64,000 nt of DNA from Paenibacillus planticolens (GTDB lineage Bacteria > Bacillota > Bacilli > Paenibacillales > NBRC-103111). The stretch lies in NCBI RefSeq assembly GCF_013141725.1, contig NZ_WHNZ01000042.1:1-64000 (forward strand), in the 5' to 3' direction. Position 1 is the stretch's first letter. Every line of letters begins with the position of its first letter. The translations under genes were made by a program, and so were the position numbers. The notes below the pieces were generated by a model, which saw nothing but the letters and a program-made list of their open reading frames with translations, ran no database searches and was not told the origin of the DNA. Below, piece after piece: positions 17,287 through 26,264 of the stretch.

Positions 17287-18204
17287 ATGAATCAGGAAGC
17301 AGTGCACCAAACCATACCGGAGAGTAACGTTGGCATGGAGGAGTATTATCGGACCTATAAAAAACTGTTATTCTCTGTTGCCTACCGAATGCTAGGCTCA
17401 GTCTCAGATAGCGAGGACATTCTGCAGGAAATGTTTATTTCGCTGCAAACGATGGACACAGAGCATATCACCAATATGAAATCGTATTTAGTTAAAATGG
17501 TGACCAACCGCTGCTTGAACGAGCTGAAATCTGCGCGCAAGCAGCGAGAGTTATATATCGGTCCTTGGCTGCCAGAGCCGCAGGTCCACGAGATCGGCCA
17601 TAATCCTTTAGACCGGCTTGAACAAGAAGAAACCGTCAATTATGCGTTTCTGGTCCTTTTGCAAAAGCTGTCAGCTATGGAGCGGGCTGTATTTGTGCTG
17701 AGAGAAGTGCTTGGCTACGAATATGGCGAGGTCGCTGAAATGCTGCAGAAGACCGAACACAATTGCCGCAAAATTTACAGCCGCGCAAAGCTTAAAATCG
17801 GAAGCGGAGGAGAGGCTCCCGCTCAATTGACAGGCGATACAGAGCCTCTTGCTCAGCTGTATTTGCGTGCGGTGAATACAGGAGATTTTAAGAATTTCGT
17901 TTCTATGCTAACAAACGATGCGGTGCTGGTTTCCGATGGCGGGGGGAAAAAGCGGGCAGCGCTCAAGCCGATTTTCGGCAAAGAGCGGATTCAAGCTTTT
18001 CTCGAAGGAATCGCGGCCAAAGGGGCGCTGCAAGGAGATTGGCGGCTGCTGGACATAAACGGTCAGACGGGTCTTGTGCTTATCCAGGAGCGGAAACCTG
18101 TGAAGATCATTAGTTTTCATTGGTATGCCGGGCAGCAGCAAGCGTTAGAGGTTTATCTGATTGTGAACCCGGATAAACTAGAAAAACTCGAATCTTTTTT
18201 GTAA
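17287..18204 (+). CDS. ECF41-group RNA polymerase sigma factor with SnoaL-like tail
   Basis: 305 residues. Residues about 20-90 are sigma region 2 (YKKLLFSVAYRMLGSVSDSEDILQE), 130-180 region 4 (LSAMERAVFVLREVLGYEYGEVAEML). The C-terminal 120 residues form a SnoaL/NTF2-like domain. It contains DGGGK near residue 217, the conserved motif of the ECF41 group, where the tail modulates sigma activity in place of a separate anti-sigma factor. The next gene is a carboxymuconolactone decarboxylase-like protein behind an ECF41-type promoter, the classic partnership of this group. No anti-sigma gene is present, which also fits. The signal sensed is unknown. Own promoter: none of ECF41 type seen. Confidence 0.93.
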   Translation: MNQEAVHQTIPESNVGMEEYYRTYKKLLFSVAYRMLGSVSDSEDILQEMFISLQTMDTEHITNMKSYLVKMVTNRCLNELKSARKQRELYIGPWLPEPQVHEIGHNPLDRLEQEETVNYAFLVLLQKLSAMERAVFVLREVLGYEYGEVAEMLQKTEHNCRKIYSRAKLKIGSGGEAPAQLTGDTEPLAQLYLRAVNTGDFKNFVSMLTNDAVLVSDGGGKKRAALKPIFGKERIQAFLEGIAAKGALQGDWRLLDINGQTGLVLIQERKPVKIISFHWYAGQQQALEVYLIVNPDKLEKLESFL

Positions 18205-18207
18205 ACG

Positions 18208-18234
18208 TGTCACAAAACTCCAAGCTATTTTGTC
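18208..18234 (+). promoter_or_regulatory. ECF41-type promoter of the CMD gene
   Basis: TGTCACA (18208-18214), 16-base spacer, TGTC (18231-18234). Published ECF41 target promoters have TGTCACA at -35 and CGTC at -10 with about this spacing; here the -10 has T for the first C. It starts 3 bases after the sigma gene and 44 bases before the decarboxylase gene. Confidence 0.75.
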
Positions 18235-18277
18235 TTATAAGCGAGAAGTCAAATTAACCACTTTGGAGGAGATTCAC

Positions 18278-18721
18278 ATGGAAGTAAGATTCAATTATAG
18301 CAAGGCAAATCCTGAGGCTTTGCAAACGATGTATAAGCTTGAAGGTTTCATGAAAACGAGCGGATTGGACCCTATCCTATACGAGCTTATCAAAATTAGA
18401 GCATCCCAAATCAACGGCTGCGCGTTCTGTCTTGATATGCATACCCGGGATCTCAGCAATTTAGGCGAAACGAATCAGCGGATTAATCTGATTAGCGTTT
18501 GGCGGGAAGCTCCGATCTACTCGGAGCGCGAGAAAGCGGTACTGGAGCTTACGGAAACGGTAACGAACATTTCCGTACAAGGTGTTCCTCACGAGGTATA
18601 TGACCGAGTTCGCGAGCATTTTGACGAACGGGAATACGTGACGCTCATCATGGCCATTAATACGATCAATGCTTGGAATCGCATCGCGATCTCGACCGGC
18701 ATGTTCCCTGGATGTATGTAA
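18278..18721 (+). CDS. Carboxymuconolactone decarboxylase/AhpD-like protein
   Basis: 147 residues from ATG 18278, which has GGAGGAG 6 bases upstream; the longer frame from 18230 would start inside the promoter. It has the AhpD-type active site: Cys48-x-x-Cys51 and His55 in GCAFCLDMH, with helices on both sides. Such proteins are peroxidase-like or disulfide reductants, not true decarboxylases. It is the usual single target of ECF41 sigma factors. Its function in that circuit is not settled; a redox or antioxidant role is likely. Two hairpins follow, the second a terminator. Confidence 0.9.
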   Translation: MEVRFNYSKANPEALQTMYKLEGFMKTSGLDPILYELIKIRASQINGCAFCLDMHTRDLSNLGETNQRINLISVWREAPIYSEREKAVLELTETVTNISVQGVPHEVYDRVREHFDEREYVTLIMAINTINAWNRIAISTGMFPGCM

Positions 18722-18755
18722 GAAGCCTCTCACTGCCGCGAGAGGGTGAAAAAGG

Positions 18756-18776
18756 CCGTCTCAGCAGCTGAGACGG
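18756..18776. other. 21-base near-perfect palindrome after CMD gene
   Basis: CCGTCTCAGC a GCTGAGACGG, arms of 10 bp around one base, 35 bases after the stop. No T-run follows. Its CCGTCTC arm recurs in the true terminator 33 bases on, as if the hairpin had been duplicated. Confidence 0.5.
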
Positions 18777-18790
18777 TGTGTGAATGTATG

Positions 18791-18825
18791 CGAGACGTCC
18801 GAAAAGGCCGTCTCGTTTTTATTTT
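18791..18825 (+). terminator. Terminator of ECF41-CMD unit
   Basis: CGAGACG / CGTCTCG stem, 11-base loop, then TTTTTATTTT. Confidence 0.8.
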
Positions 18826-18923
18826 GTAGTGCAACGTGCCCAAAAGCATGATTCAGTTCCTAATTCATAGTAAGATAGATTCATATTGCCAAAAAACGAG
18901 ACAGTTAGGAGACATGAAGCGAT

Positions 18924-19664
18924 ATGAAAGAAAACAAATATGACGATCTTGGATTTTTTGAAAAATACAGCCAAATGGCACGCTCGATCGGAGGATTGGA
19001 CGCTGCGGGGGAGTGGCCCGCACTTCGTGCGCTGCTGCCTGAGCTTTCAGGGAAAGCCGTGCTCGATCTCGGCTGCGGTTATGGCTGGCACTGCCGGTAC
19101 GCTCGCGAAATGGGTGCTCGTACCGTCGTAGGCGTGGATCTTTCCGAAAAAATGCTGGAGCGTGCAAAAGAATTGACGGATGATTCAGCGATTGCTTACC
19201 GCAGGCTCGCGATTGAAGACATCGATTTTGCCGCGGGAGAATTCGATGTGGTGATCTCCTCTCTTGCCATCCATTATGTTGAGCACTTCGACGAGCTTTG
19301 TCATAAGGTTCACCATTGCCTAGCCGAGGGCGGCAGCTTTATTCTTTCGGTTGAGCATCCCATTTTTACTTCACGCGCGGAGCAAGATTGGTATTATGGA
19401 CCACAGGGCGAACGATTGCACTGGCCGGTTGACAGCTACCAAAGCGAAGGCCGCAGGCAGGCAAGATTCCTGGATAGCGACGTTGTCAAATACCATAGAA
19501 CGGTTGCCACTTATTTGAATGCGCTAATCGATGCTGGCTTCAGCTTGCAAAGACTGTCGGAGCCCCAACCTACACAGGAAGCTTTGGACAAATATCCCGC
19601 AATGCGCGACGAAACCAGACGTCCTATTTTTCTATTGATAGCAGCAGTCAAAAATAGCAAATAA
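18924..19664 (+). CDS. Class I SAM-dependent methyltransferase
   Basis: 246 residues with the Rossmann methyltransferase core: motif I VLDLGCGYGWHCRYA (near residue 48), the acidic motif GVDLSEKMLERA, and FDVVISSLAIHYVE in motif IV. SVEHPIFTS and the C-terminal AVKNSK match the YdfF/Methyltransf_11 group of small-molecule methyltransferases. The acceptor is not predictable. A TTAGGAGA site lies about 12 bases before the ATG. It is a single gene between two terminators. Confidence 0.88.
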   Translation: MKENKYDDLGFFEKYSQMARSIGGLDAAGEWPALRALLPELSGKAVLDLGCGYGWHCRYAREMGARTVVGVDLSEKMLERAKELTDDSAIAYRRLAIEDIDFAAGEFDVVISSLAIHYVEHFDELCHKVHHCLAEGGSFILSVEHPIFTSRAEQDWYYGPQGERLHWPVDSYQSEGRRQARFLDSDVVKYHRTVATYLNALIDAGFSLQRLSEPQPTQEALDKYPAMRDETRRPIFLLIAAVKNSK

Positions 19665-19705
19665 GATCAACTACTCTTAGCATTATGTCCATATGCATAA
19701 TCTTC

Positions 19706-19733
19706 TTGATTGTTGGGCTAACTTGGTTATAAT
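19706..19733 (+). promoter_or_regulatory. Sigma-A promoter of GH43 gene
   Basis: TTGATT (19706-19711), 16-base spacer, TATAAT (19728-19733). Confidence 0.6.
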
Positions 19734-19788
19734 TAGACTTATAAGTTTATACATTAAACAAACTAAGTTGACCAAGGAGAAAATGGAC

Positions 19789-20769
19789 ATGAATAAGCCT
19801 GTACAACCTAAAGAACCGTTAGTTACACATATTTATACGGCTGATCCATCTGCCCACGTATTCGAGGGAAAAATTTACATTTACCCTTCCCATGATCTTG
19901 ATCATGATGGACCTTCTAATGACAATGGCGACCAGTACGCAATGGAAGATTATCATATTCTATCCTTGGATGATTTTAATTCTCCATGTATTGACCATGG
20001 GGAGGCTTTGCACCTGAGGGACATTCCATGGGCGAAGCAGCAGCTATGGGCACCGGATGCAGCGTATAAAAATAATACGTACTATCTCTTTTTCCCAGCT
20101 CGCGATAAAGACCATATTTTCAGACTTGGCGTTGCCACAAGCTCAACCCCGGCAGGTCCTTTTACTCCGCAAGAAAATTATATTCCCGGCAGTTTCAGCA
20201 TTGATCCTGCTGTGTTCATCGATGATGATAACAAAGCCTATATTTACTTTGGCGGACTTTGGGGCGGCCAGCTTGAGAAATGGCAAACTGGGTCCTTTCT
20301 TCCAGAGGCGACAGGACCTGCCGAGCATGAACCTGCTCTAGGACCTAGGGTAGCGGAACTCAGCGACGATATGCTCACATTTAAAGATGAGCCGCTAGAA
20401 ATCAAGATCGTGGATGAAGAGGGTAATCCAATTCTTGCGGGTGATGAAGACAGAAGATATTTCGAAGGGCCTTGGGTTCATAAATACAATGGATACTACT
20501 ATCTGTCGTATTCTACGGGGACTACGCACTGTCTCGTTTATGCGATGAGCGAGCACCCTCAAGGACCATATGTTTTCAAAGGCAAAATACTTACCCCTGT
20601 AATCGGGTGGACAACGCATCACTCTATCGTGCAGTTCGAGGATAAATGGTATTTATTTTATCATGATTGTTCATTATCGGATGGAGTTAACCACAAACGC
20701 TGCGTCAAATATACAGAGCTGACGTATAACGCAGACGGCACGATTCAAACGATTGATCCATATAAATAA
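19789..20769 (+). CDS. Glycoside hydrolase family 43 protein
   Basis: 326 residues from ATG 19789, 9 bases after AAGGAG; ATG 19783 is closer and less likely. No signal peptide, so it acts on short sugars inside the cell. The five-bladed GH43 fold is shown by DPSAHVFEGKIYIYPSHD with the catalytic base Asp, APDAAYKNNTYYLFFPA, SIDPAVFIDDDNKAYIYFGG (in parts) and EGPWVHKYNGYYYLSYS with the acid Glu. The third acid is probably Asp in SIDPAVF. Substrate is likely an arabino- or xylo-oligosaccharide. It has its own promoter and terminator and no neighbouring transporter. Confidence 0.92.
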   Translation: MNKPVQPKEPLVTHIYTADPSAHVFEGKIYIYPSHDLDHDGPSNDNGDQYAMEDYHILSLDDFNSPCIDHGEALHLRDIPWAKQQLWAPDAAYKNNTYYLFFPARDKDHIFRLGVATSSTPAGPFTPQENYIPGSFSIDPAVFIDDDNKAYIYFGGLWGGQLEKWQTGSFLPEATGPAEHEPALGPRVAELSDDMLTFKDEPLEIKIVDEEGNPILAGDEDRRYFEGPWVHKYNGYYYLSYSTGTTHCLVYAMSEHPQGPYVFKGKILTPVIGWTTHHSIVQFEDKWYLFYHDCSLSDGVNHKRCVKYTELTYNADGTIQTIDPYK

Positions 20770-20785
20770 GCAAGCGGTATCAGAG

Positions 20786-20830
20786 AGCTGCTCCCAAAGG
20801 TCTGGAAAGACCAGAGGGGGCAGCTTTTAT
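20786..20830 (+). terminator. Terminator of GH43 gene
   Basis: AGCTGCTCCC ... GGGGGCAGCT with an inner GGTCT / AGACC stem, then TTTTATTTG. Confidence 0.8.
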
Positions 20831-20850
20831 TTGTGTCGTTGATCCTTGAT

Positions 20851-20879
20851 GCATAGAATCTCAAATTTGGATAAAAATA
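20851..20879 (+). promoter_or_regulatory. Candidate sigma-G promoter of ger operon
   Basis: GCATA (20851-20855), 17-base spacer, AAAAATA (20873-20879). It fits the forespore sigma-G pattern GHATR at -35 and 5 of 7 at CATWHTA. Germinant receptor operons in Bacillus are sigma-G dependent, which supports the reading. Confidence 0.45.
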
Positions 20880-20923
20880 CGAGGAAGGAAATGAATGGGA
20901 ACAGGTACAGGGGGCGAATTCGG

Positions 20924-22642
20924 ATGACCATTTGGCAATCGTATAAGCGAAGGTCAAGACAAAGTTCCCCAAGTCAGCAGGCTCGGATGATACCGAAGAA
21001 TGAACCGCCAGCCCATCAGTTTTTGGAACAGAACCAAGAGATGAACGTCAGCCGCCAGCTTGAAGAGACGATGAGCATCATTCAAAACGTATTAGGCGAA
21101 AATGACGATTTCATCATACGCCGAATTCGTATATGCGATGAGCGTCCGGCAGCGGTTCTTTATTTCGCTGACTTAATTGATAAACAAACTTTGAATGATC
21201 ATATTATGAGGCCTTTGATGTCAACGACCTCCAGCGATGATTCGAAAACTGATAGCCGCACCATGAGAGAGTTTCTACTGAACGATACGCTGTATGCTTC
21301 TGAAGGGAGAACGGAATTACAGATCATTGAAATCGTTCAAACCATTGTAGAAGGAAATACCGTCCTTCTTGTTGATGGACTAGAGGAAGCGTTTATCTTC
21401 AGTACGCGCCATGTCGACAAGCGGGCAATCACGCAGCCGGAAACCGAACAAGTGATCAGGGGCGCGCGTGAAGGCTTTATTGAATTGTTAGGTACGAATT
21501 TGGCTCTGCTTCGCTATCGGCTCCCGACTCCGGATTTTAGGATAAAAACGATTCGAATCGGGCGTGTCACCAAATCCAAAGTGGCTCTCTGCTACGTAGA
21601 TGGCATCGTTAATCCTGCTCTCGTCGAAGAGGTGTTTAGACGATTATCATTGATTGATATCGATGGACTTCTGGATGCAGGATATTTAGAACAATTTATC
21701 GAGGATAACCATATCTCTCCGTTCCCGCAGATCCAAAATACCGAGCGGCCAGATAAAGCCGTTTCCAATCTGCTGGAAGGCAGAGTGGTGCTGCTTGTTG
21801 ACGGGTCTCCGTTTGCTCTGATTTTGCCAACTGTATTTAGTCAATTTTACCAAACGGTAGAGGATTATTCAGAGCGGTATCTCCTCGTCAGCTTCATACG
21901 GCTTGCGCGCTTAGTCGCGTTGGTCTTCTCGCTGATTTTCCCATCGCTGTATGTGGCGCTTATCTCCTTCAATCCGGAGCTTATCCCAACGGAGTTCGCG
22001 GTGGCGGTAGCAGGCGGAAGAGCTGGCGTGCCATTCCCCTCTGTCATTGAGGTTCTGATCATGGAGGTATCCATGGAAGTGCTAAGGGAAGCTACGCTGC
22101 GATTGCCGCAGCAAGTAGGCGGAGCCCTTTCCATCGTAGGTGTGCTGGTTGTCGGACAGGCAGCCGTAGCGGCAGGATTTATCTCTCCAATTACGGTCGT
22201 CATCATTGCTTTAACGACGATCGGTTCTTTTGCCACACCGGCTTACAACGCGGCTTTAGCTCTTAGGCTGCTGCGCTTTCCGCTGGTCATTTTGTCAGGC
22301 ATCTTCGGCTTGTATGGGGTTATGATCGGGTTAATTTTAATCGCCAACCACATGCTGTCCTTGAAATCATTCGGCGTTCCTTACTTGAGTCCGATCGTCC
22401 CGGGCAATTTTCAGGGGATGAAAGACACACTGGCGCGGCTGCCTCTATGGTCCATGCCGAAGCGTCCGGCTCAATTGCACACGCCTAACGACACCCGTCT
22501 GGGGAAATTTTCGCAAGAAATGAGTGAAGCAGCGCACAACAACACGCTAGACCCTTTGAAAGTTGGAAACACAAGGAGGAACGAAATGGATGGAGCAGCC
22601 TCGTCAGATCACAGTCATTCAAGCGGCGATCATACTGATTAG
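20924..22642 (+). CDS. GerA-family spore germination receptor subunit A
   Basis: 572 residues from ATG 20924 with CAGGGGG upstream. A longer frame begins at 20846 and another ATG lies at 20891, but those would overlap or precede the expected transcript start. It has an N-terminal soluble domain of about 280 residues (ETMSIIQNVLGENDDFIIRRI, in parts) and four to five C-terminal membrane segments, with RLVALVFSLIFPSLYVALISF, LPQQVGGALSIVGVLVVGQAAV and GLYGVMIGLILIANHM. The tail is hydrophilic. In the spore inner membrane it forms a nutrient-gated complex with the B and C subunits. The three genes overlap, so they are coupled. Confidence 0.95.
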   Translation: MTIWQSYKRRSRQSSPSQQARMIPKNEPPAHQFLEQNQEMNVSRQLEETMSIIQNVLGENDDFIIRRIRICDERPAAVLYFADLIDKQTLNDHIMRPLMSTTSSDDSKTDSRTMREFLLNDTLYASEGRTELQIIEIVQTIVEGNTVLLVDGLEEAFIFSTRHVDKRAITQPETEQVIRGAREGFIELLGTNLALLRYRLPTPDFRIKTIRIGRVTKSKVALCYVDGIVNPALVEEVFRRLSLIDIDGLLDAGYLEQFIEDNHISPFPQIQNTERPDKAVSNLLEGRVVLLVDGSPFALILPTVFSQFYQTVEDYSERYLLVSFIRLARLVALVFSLIFPSLYVALISFNPELIPTEFAVAVAGGRAGVPFPSVIEVLIMEVSMEVLREATLRLPQQVGGALSIVGVLVVGQAAVAAGFISPITVVIIALTTIGSFATPAYNAALALRLLRFPLVILSGIFGLYGVMIGLILIANHMLSLKSFGVPYLSPIVPGNFQGMKDTLARLPLWSMPKRPAQLHTPNDTRLGKFSQEMSEAAHNNTLDPLKVGNTRRNEMDGAASSDHSHSSGDHTD

Positions 22643-23705
22643 CACAATCGTTGGGGTTGGCGTGTTGGCTCTTTCTCTTTTTGCCGTCAAATCAGCCGAT
22701 TCCGGGGCGCCGCTTATCACTTTACTCGGCTTTTTACTTGCTTTATTAGGATTTTGGTTTTTAACCAAACTAGGTATGCGTTTTCCTTCACAATCCATTA
22801 TTGAGTACAGCCAGGATCTGATCGGCAAATGGATGGCTGGACTATTTAGCGTTATGATCATCGCGTTCTTTTGCTTAATTACTGCGCTCGCTTCGCGTGA
22901 ATTTGGCGAAGTCGTCGTTACTTCCGTATTGACGAAAACTCCTCTGGAAGTAACGGTTATTGTGATGCTGCTGCTGGCGGCAGTTTCTTCTCGCGCGGAT
23001 ATTACGACCTTTACATATTTACATCATTTCTATTTCCCAATTATCTTATTTCCCGGATTGTTGATCGTTGTGCTCTCACTTAAGAACGCGCAACTAATCA
23101 ACCTGCTGCCTCTATGGGGGAACGAACCGAACGGTATGCATGGGGGAATACTTACGATGGCCGCCTTATTTCAAGGCTCATTTGTTATGACAATCGTCAT
23201 TCCTGCAATGAGAAGGCCGGAGAAGGCGATGCTTGCCGGCGTTATTGGCATGGTAATAGCCGGCTCCTTATATACATTGATCGTAATTGCCACAGTTGGC
23301 GTATTTGGGGCGGAGGAAATCAAGAAATTAGTTTGGCCAACTTTGGAGTTAGCCAAAACGACTTCATTGCCTGCCAATATTCTGGAGCGTTTAGATGGCG
23401 CTTTTCTTGCCATATGGGTTACCGGAGTTTTTACGACTTTGTTGTCTTCTCACTATTCAACCATTTACTTCATAGGCCAACTGTTTCGGATGCGTGATCA
23501 CAAGATGTTCTCATTTTTTCTCGTTCCTTTCATTTATGTTCTCGCGATGTTTCCCCAAAACGTTCTTCAAATGTATCAAATCATTCAACTTGTCGGCCGC
23601 TGGGGATTAGTTATCACAATTTTTTATCCTTGTGTACTACTTATTGTAGCTATGATTCGCAAGAAAAAAGGTCGGGGGGATCAACTTGTGGCAAAATCTG
23701 ATTAA
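22590..23705 (+). CDS. GerB-family spore germination permease
   Basis: 371 residues, ATG 22590 chosen since AGGAGG lies 10 bases upstream; the gene overlaps the end of the A-subunit gene by 53 bases. It opens MEQPRQITVIQAAIIL, typical of GerB, and has ten membrane segments of the APC superfamily. GVGVLALSLFAVKSADSG resembles the substrate-binding region of the family. It is thought to bind the germinant and help open a cation channel. It overlaps the C-subunit gene by 20 bases. Confidence 0.95.
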   Translation: MEQPRQITVIQAAIILISTIVGVGVLALSLFAVKSADSGAPLITLLGFLLALLGFWFLTKLGMRFPSQSIIEYSQDLIGKWMAGLFSVMIIAFFCLITALASREFGEVVVTSVLTKTPLEVTVIVMLLLAAVSSRADITTFTYLHHFYFPIILFPGLLIVVLSLKNAQLINLLPLWGNEPNGMHGGILTMAALFQGSFVMTIVIPAMRRPEKAMLAGVIGMVIAGSLYTLIVIATVGVFGAEEIKKLVWPTLELAKTTSLPANILERLDGAFLAIWVTGVFTTLLSSHYSTIYFIGQLFRMRDHKMFSFFLVPFIYVLAMFPQNVLQMYQIIQLVGRWGLVITIFYPCVLLIVAMIRKKKGRGDQLVAKSD

Positions 23706-24906
23706 ACAGATTCTTGTTTTCTCGTTGATAGCCCCGCTGCTGACAGGCTGCTGGGATCGTTTGGAAATTGAAGATCGGGCTGTCGTTCTGGCCATCGGAA
23801 TTGATGAAGCAAACCCTAGCGAGGCGAAGGAAAGCAGCAATGCTACGCATTTATTAAATAGCAGCGCGGGAGCGAACAAGGATCTTATTCGCATCACAGT
23901 CCAAATTGCCGTTCCAGGGCGTATTCCGCTAGGCACAGGCGGAGGACCCGGCAGTTCATCACCCAATCAAAAACCGATCTGGGTTTTAACCAGTGTTGGC
24001 AAAACCATTGACGATTCCCTAATGAACCTGCAGCAGCAGCTCGCAGACCGTTTATTCTATGGTCATTTGCGGGTTATTGTGATTTCGGAGGCTGTGGCCA
24101 GAAAAGGTATCGCAAACGAAAATGATTTCTTCCGGCGCCAGCCGCAAGTCAGAAGAACCGTATGGATGGTTGTCTCCAAAGGGAAGGCAGCGGACATTAT
24201 GCATGCCACACCTCAATTGGAACGTGTCCCAACGTTATATTTGCTTGCCACTTTGGAGCACGCGAGAGAGATGGGCAAACTGCCTAATATATTCTTAGGC
24301 GTTTTTTTCAGTGCCAGCTCTGCCAAAGGGCAGGAAGGAGCGCTTCCTCTTTTGGAATTAAAGAAGGAATCGAACATCGAACTTGCCGGAATGGCCTATT
24401 TTAAAAACGATAAAATGGTTGGACACACGACAGCCCTGCAGATAGGCCATTACATGGCAATCAAACAGATTAATCCCGGAGGCTATAGTGCTCTACAAAA
24501 AATACCAGGTACAGATACATTGGTCATTTTTACAACAACCCACCGGAGATCAAGGATTTCGACTAAGATCAAGGACGGTAAAGTATACGCGACGGTTACT
24601 TGTCAGATCGAGGGAGACTTTCAGGAGAAGTCGAATGAGAAGTTTCGTGTTACAAAGGAAAATCTGGCGGAACTAGAAAAGCAAATTGAAAAAGAAGCCA
24701 AGCAAGGATTTGAAAAATTCATCCATCAGACGCAAAAGGAAGGCAGTGACATTTTCGGTTTTGGGGAATATGTGCGGGGTACCCAGTCCTCCTACTGGAA
24801 TAAGCAAATTATGACGAAACAAGAGTGGCAAAACCAGTACAAAGAGATGTTCGTTGAAGTTAATTTGCGTGTAAAGATCAGACGAATTGGGACGAAAGCC
24901 AAGTAG
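23686..24906 (+). CDS. Ger(x)C-family spore germination lipoprotein
   Basis: 406 residues from TTG 23686, with GGGGGGA 7 bases upstream. Signal peptide with lipobox LLTGC, lipidated at Cys22, then WDRLEIEDRAVVLAIGID, the usual GerC opening. Three alpha/beta domains follow. Anchored to the outer side of the spore inner membrane, it supports the receptor. An insertion of about 25 polar residues after IDEANPS and a Gly/Pro loop (GTGGGPGSSSPNQ) are larger than I would expect, but the fold blocks FYGHLRVIVISE and NIELAGMAYFKNDKMVG are intact. Confidence 0.95.
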   Translation: MWQNLIKQILVFSLIAPLLTGCWDRLEIEDRAVVLAIGIDEANPSEAKESSNATHLLNSSAGANKDLIRITVQIAVPGRIPLGTGGGPGSSSPNQKPIWVLTSVGKTIDDSLMNLQQQLADRLFYGHLRVIVISEAVARKGIANENDFFRRQPQVRRTVWMVVSKGKAADIMHATPQLERVPTLYLLATLEHAREMGKLPNIFLGVFFSASSAKGQEGALPLLELKKESNIELAGMAYFKNDKMVGHTTALQIGHYMAIKQINPGGYSALQKIPGTDTLVIFTTTHRRSRISTKIKDGKVYATVTCQIEGDFQEKSNEKFRVTKENLAELEKQIEKEAKQGFEKFIHQTQKEGSDIFGFGEYVRGTQSSYWNKQIMTKQEWQNQYKEMFVEVNLRVKIRRIGTKAK

Positions 24907-24918
24907 GGGGAAGGACCC

Positions 24919-25119
24919 ATGATCACTTTTAATTATTACACGATTCTGCTGCTGCTGATCTCCGGAGGGCTCGTCTTAATTTTCGATGTGAAGATTTATA
25001 AACAGGCGAGCATGTTGAAAGAGAAGAAGGGGGCAACCATTGCAGGGTGGTTAAATATATCGTTGGGGGTTCTTTCGTACTTTGGCTATTTGGTGTATGA
25101 GAAGTGGTTCTGGAAATAA
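24919..25119 (+). CDS. Small membrane protein of ger operon (CLC_0170-like)
   Basis: 66 residues, two membrane segments (YYTILLLLISGGLVLIF and GWLNISLGVLSYFGYLVY) separated by a charged loop (KQASMLKEKKGA). The pattern fits small proteins often found at the end of clostridial and Paenibacillus germination operons. GGGGGAAGG precedes the ATG and it follows the C-subunit gene by 12 bases. It might be the D-type accessory subunit of the receptor. Confidence 0.75.
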   Translation: MITFNYYTILLLLISGGLVLIFDVKIYKQASMLKEKKGATIAGWLNISLGVLSYFGYLVYEKWFWK

Positions 25120-25260
25120 GGAAGAGGTTAGGGATTTATTAAATATGGTGTAAAGTGGTTCAGATCGTCCGGCTGAAGAAGGGAAACAGGATATATATGG
25201 AGAATATAACCACGTTGCATTTTGAAACCAAAGATGCAATGACGAGGAGGAGACTAAGAA

Positions 25261-26244
25261 ATGAAATACCGTCAACTTGGCGATACGGAGCTTCGCATCA
25301 GTGAAGTTAGCTTTGGCACATGGGCCATCGGTGGGGGCTGGGGTCAAGCTAACGATGAGGAAGCCATAAAAGGCTTAAACATGGCTATGGATGCAGGCGT
25401 TAACTTTTTTGATACGGCCGACGTTTATGGCTCGGGGCATGCGGAAGAACTGCTGGCAAAGGCGACTAAAGGCAAAGAAGACGAGATCTACATAGCTACA
25501 AAGTTTTGCCGGGCAGGCGATATTCACGATCCGCATACGTATTCGGAGGAAACCGTTCGCCAATATTGTGAGAACAGTTTGAAGCGATTGAACCGCGAAC
25601 GTATCGATCTTTATCAAATTCACTGTCCGCCGCTTGCCATTCTGAAAGATGGACAAGTTTTTGAAGTGCTGGACAAACTCAAAGCGGAAGGTAAAATCCG
25701 CCATTACGGCGTCAGTGTAGAGACAGTGGAAGAAGGCTTATTTGCGCTGAGCATGCCTGGTGTGAAAGCGCTTCAAGTGATTTTTAATCTGTTCCGGCAA
25801 AAACCGGCCGAGTCTTTGTTTCCGCAGGCGAATGCTGCAGGGGTAGGGATTCTCGTCAGACTGCCGCTTGCAAGCGGTTTGCTTACCGGAAAATTCACGG
25901 AAACAAGCACATTCGCTGCAGACGATCACCGGAATTTCAATGCGGACGGCGCTCAGTTCAATGTAGGTGAGACGTTCGCAGGTTTGCCGTTTACGAAGGG
26001 AGTGGAGCTGGCCAGGGAATTGGCATGGATTGCGGAAGGGCGCGGCAACATGGCCCAGGCTTCCATGCGTTGGATTTTGGACAACCCGCACATTACATGC
26101 ATCATACCCGGCTTCAAGAACGAGCGGCAAGTGAATGACAACTTAGGCACTGCGCAGACGCCTTCTTTTCAAGTGGAAGAACTGGAACGTCTCCAGGCTT
26201 TTTATGAGGAGAAAGTGAAAGAATATATCCGTGGTCCTTACTAA
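25261..26244 (+). CDS. Aldo/keto reductase
   Basis: 327 residues, TIM barrel. Catalytic tetrad members: Asp and Tyr in FFDTADVYGSGHAEE, Lys in YIATKF, His in YQIHCPP. NADPH site: the C-terminal IIPGFKNERQVNDNLG. NADPH-dependent reduction of aldehydes or ketones in the cytoplasm is expected; in soil Firmicutes this subgroup (YhdN/IolS-like) is often general stress. GAGGAGGAG precedes ATG. The upstream 140 bases hold no recognised element. Confidence 0.9.
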   Translation: MKYRQLGDTELRISEVSFGTWAIGGGWGQANDEEAIKGLNMAMDAGVNFFDTADVYGSGHAEELLAKATKGKEDEIYIATKFCRAGDIHDPHTYSEETVRQYCENSLKRLNRERIDLYQIHCPPLAILKDGQVFEVLDKLKAEGKIRHYGVSVETVEEGLFALSMPGVKALQVIFNLFRQKPAESLFPQANAAGVGILVRLPLASGLLTGKFTETSTFAADDHRNFNADGAQFNVGETFAGLPFTKGVELARELAWIAEGRGNMAQASMRWILDNPHITCIIPGFKNERQVNDNLGTAQTPSFQVEELERLQAFYEEKVKEYIRGPY

Positions 26245-26264
26245 GCGATTGTGATGGTGTACCG

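Noticed and set aside
18924..19664. Methyltransferase as part of the ECF41 unit
   Set aside because: A terminator (18791-18825) separates them and no ECF41 promoter precedes it.
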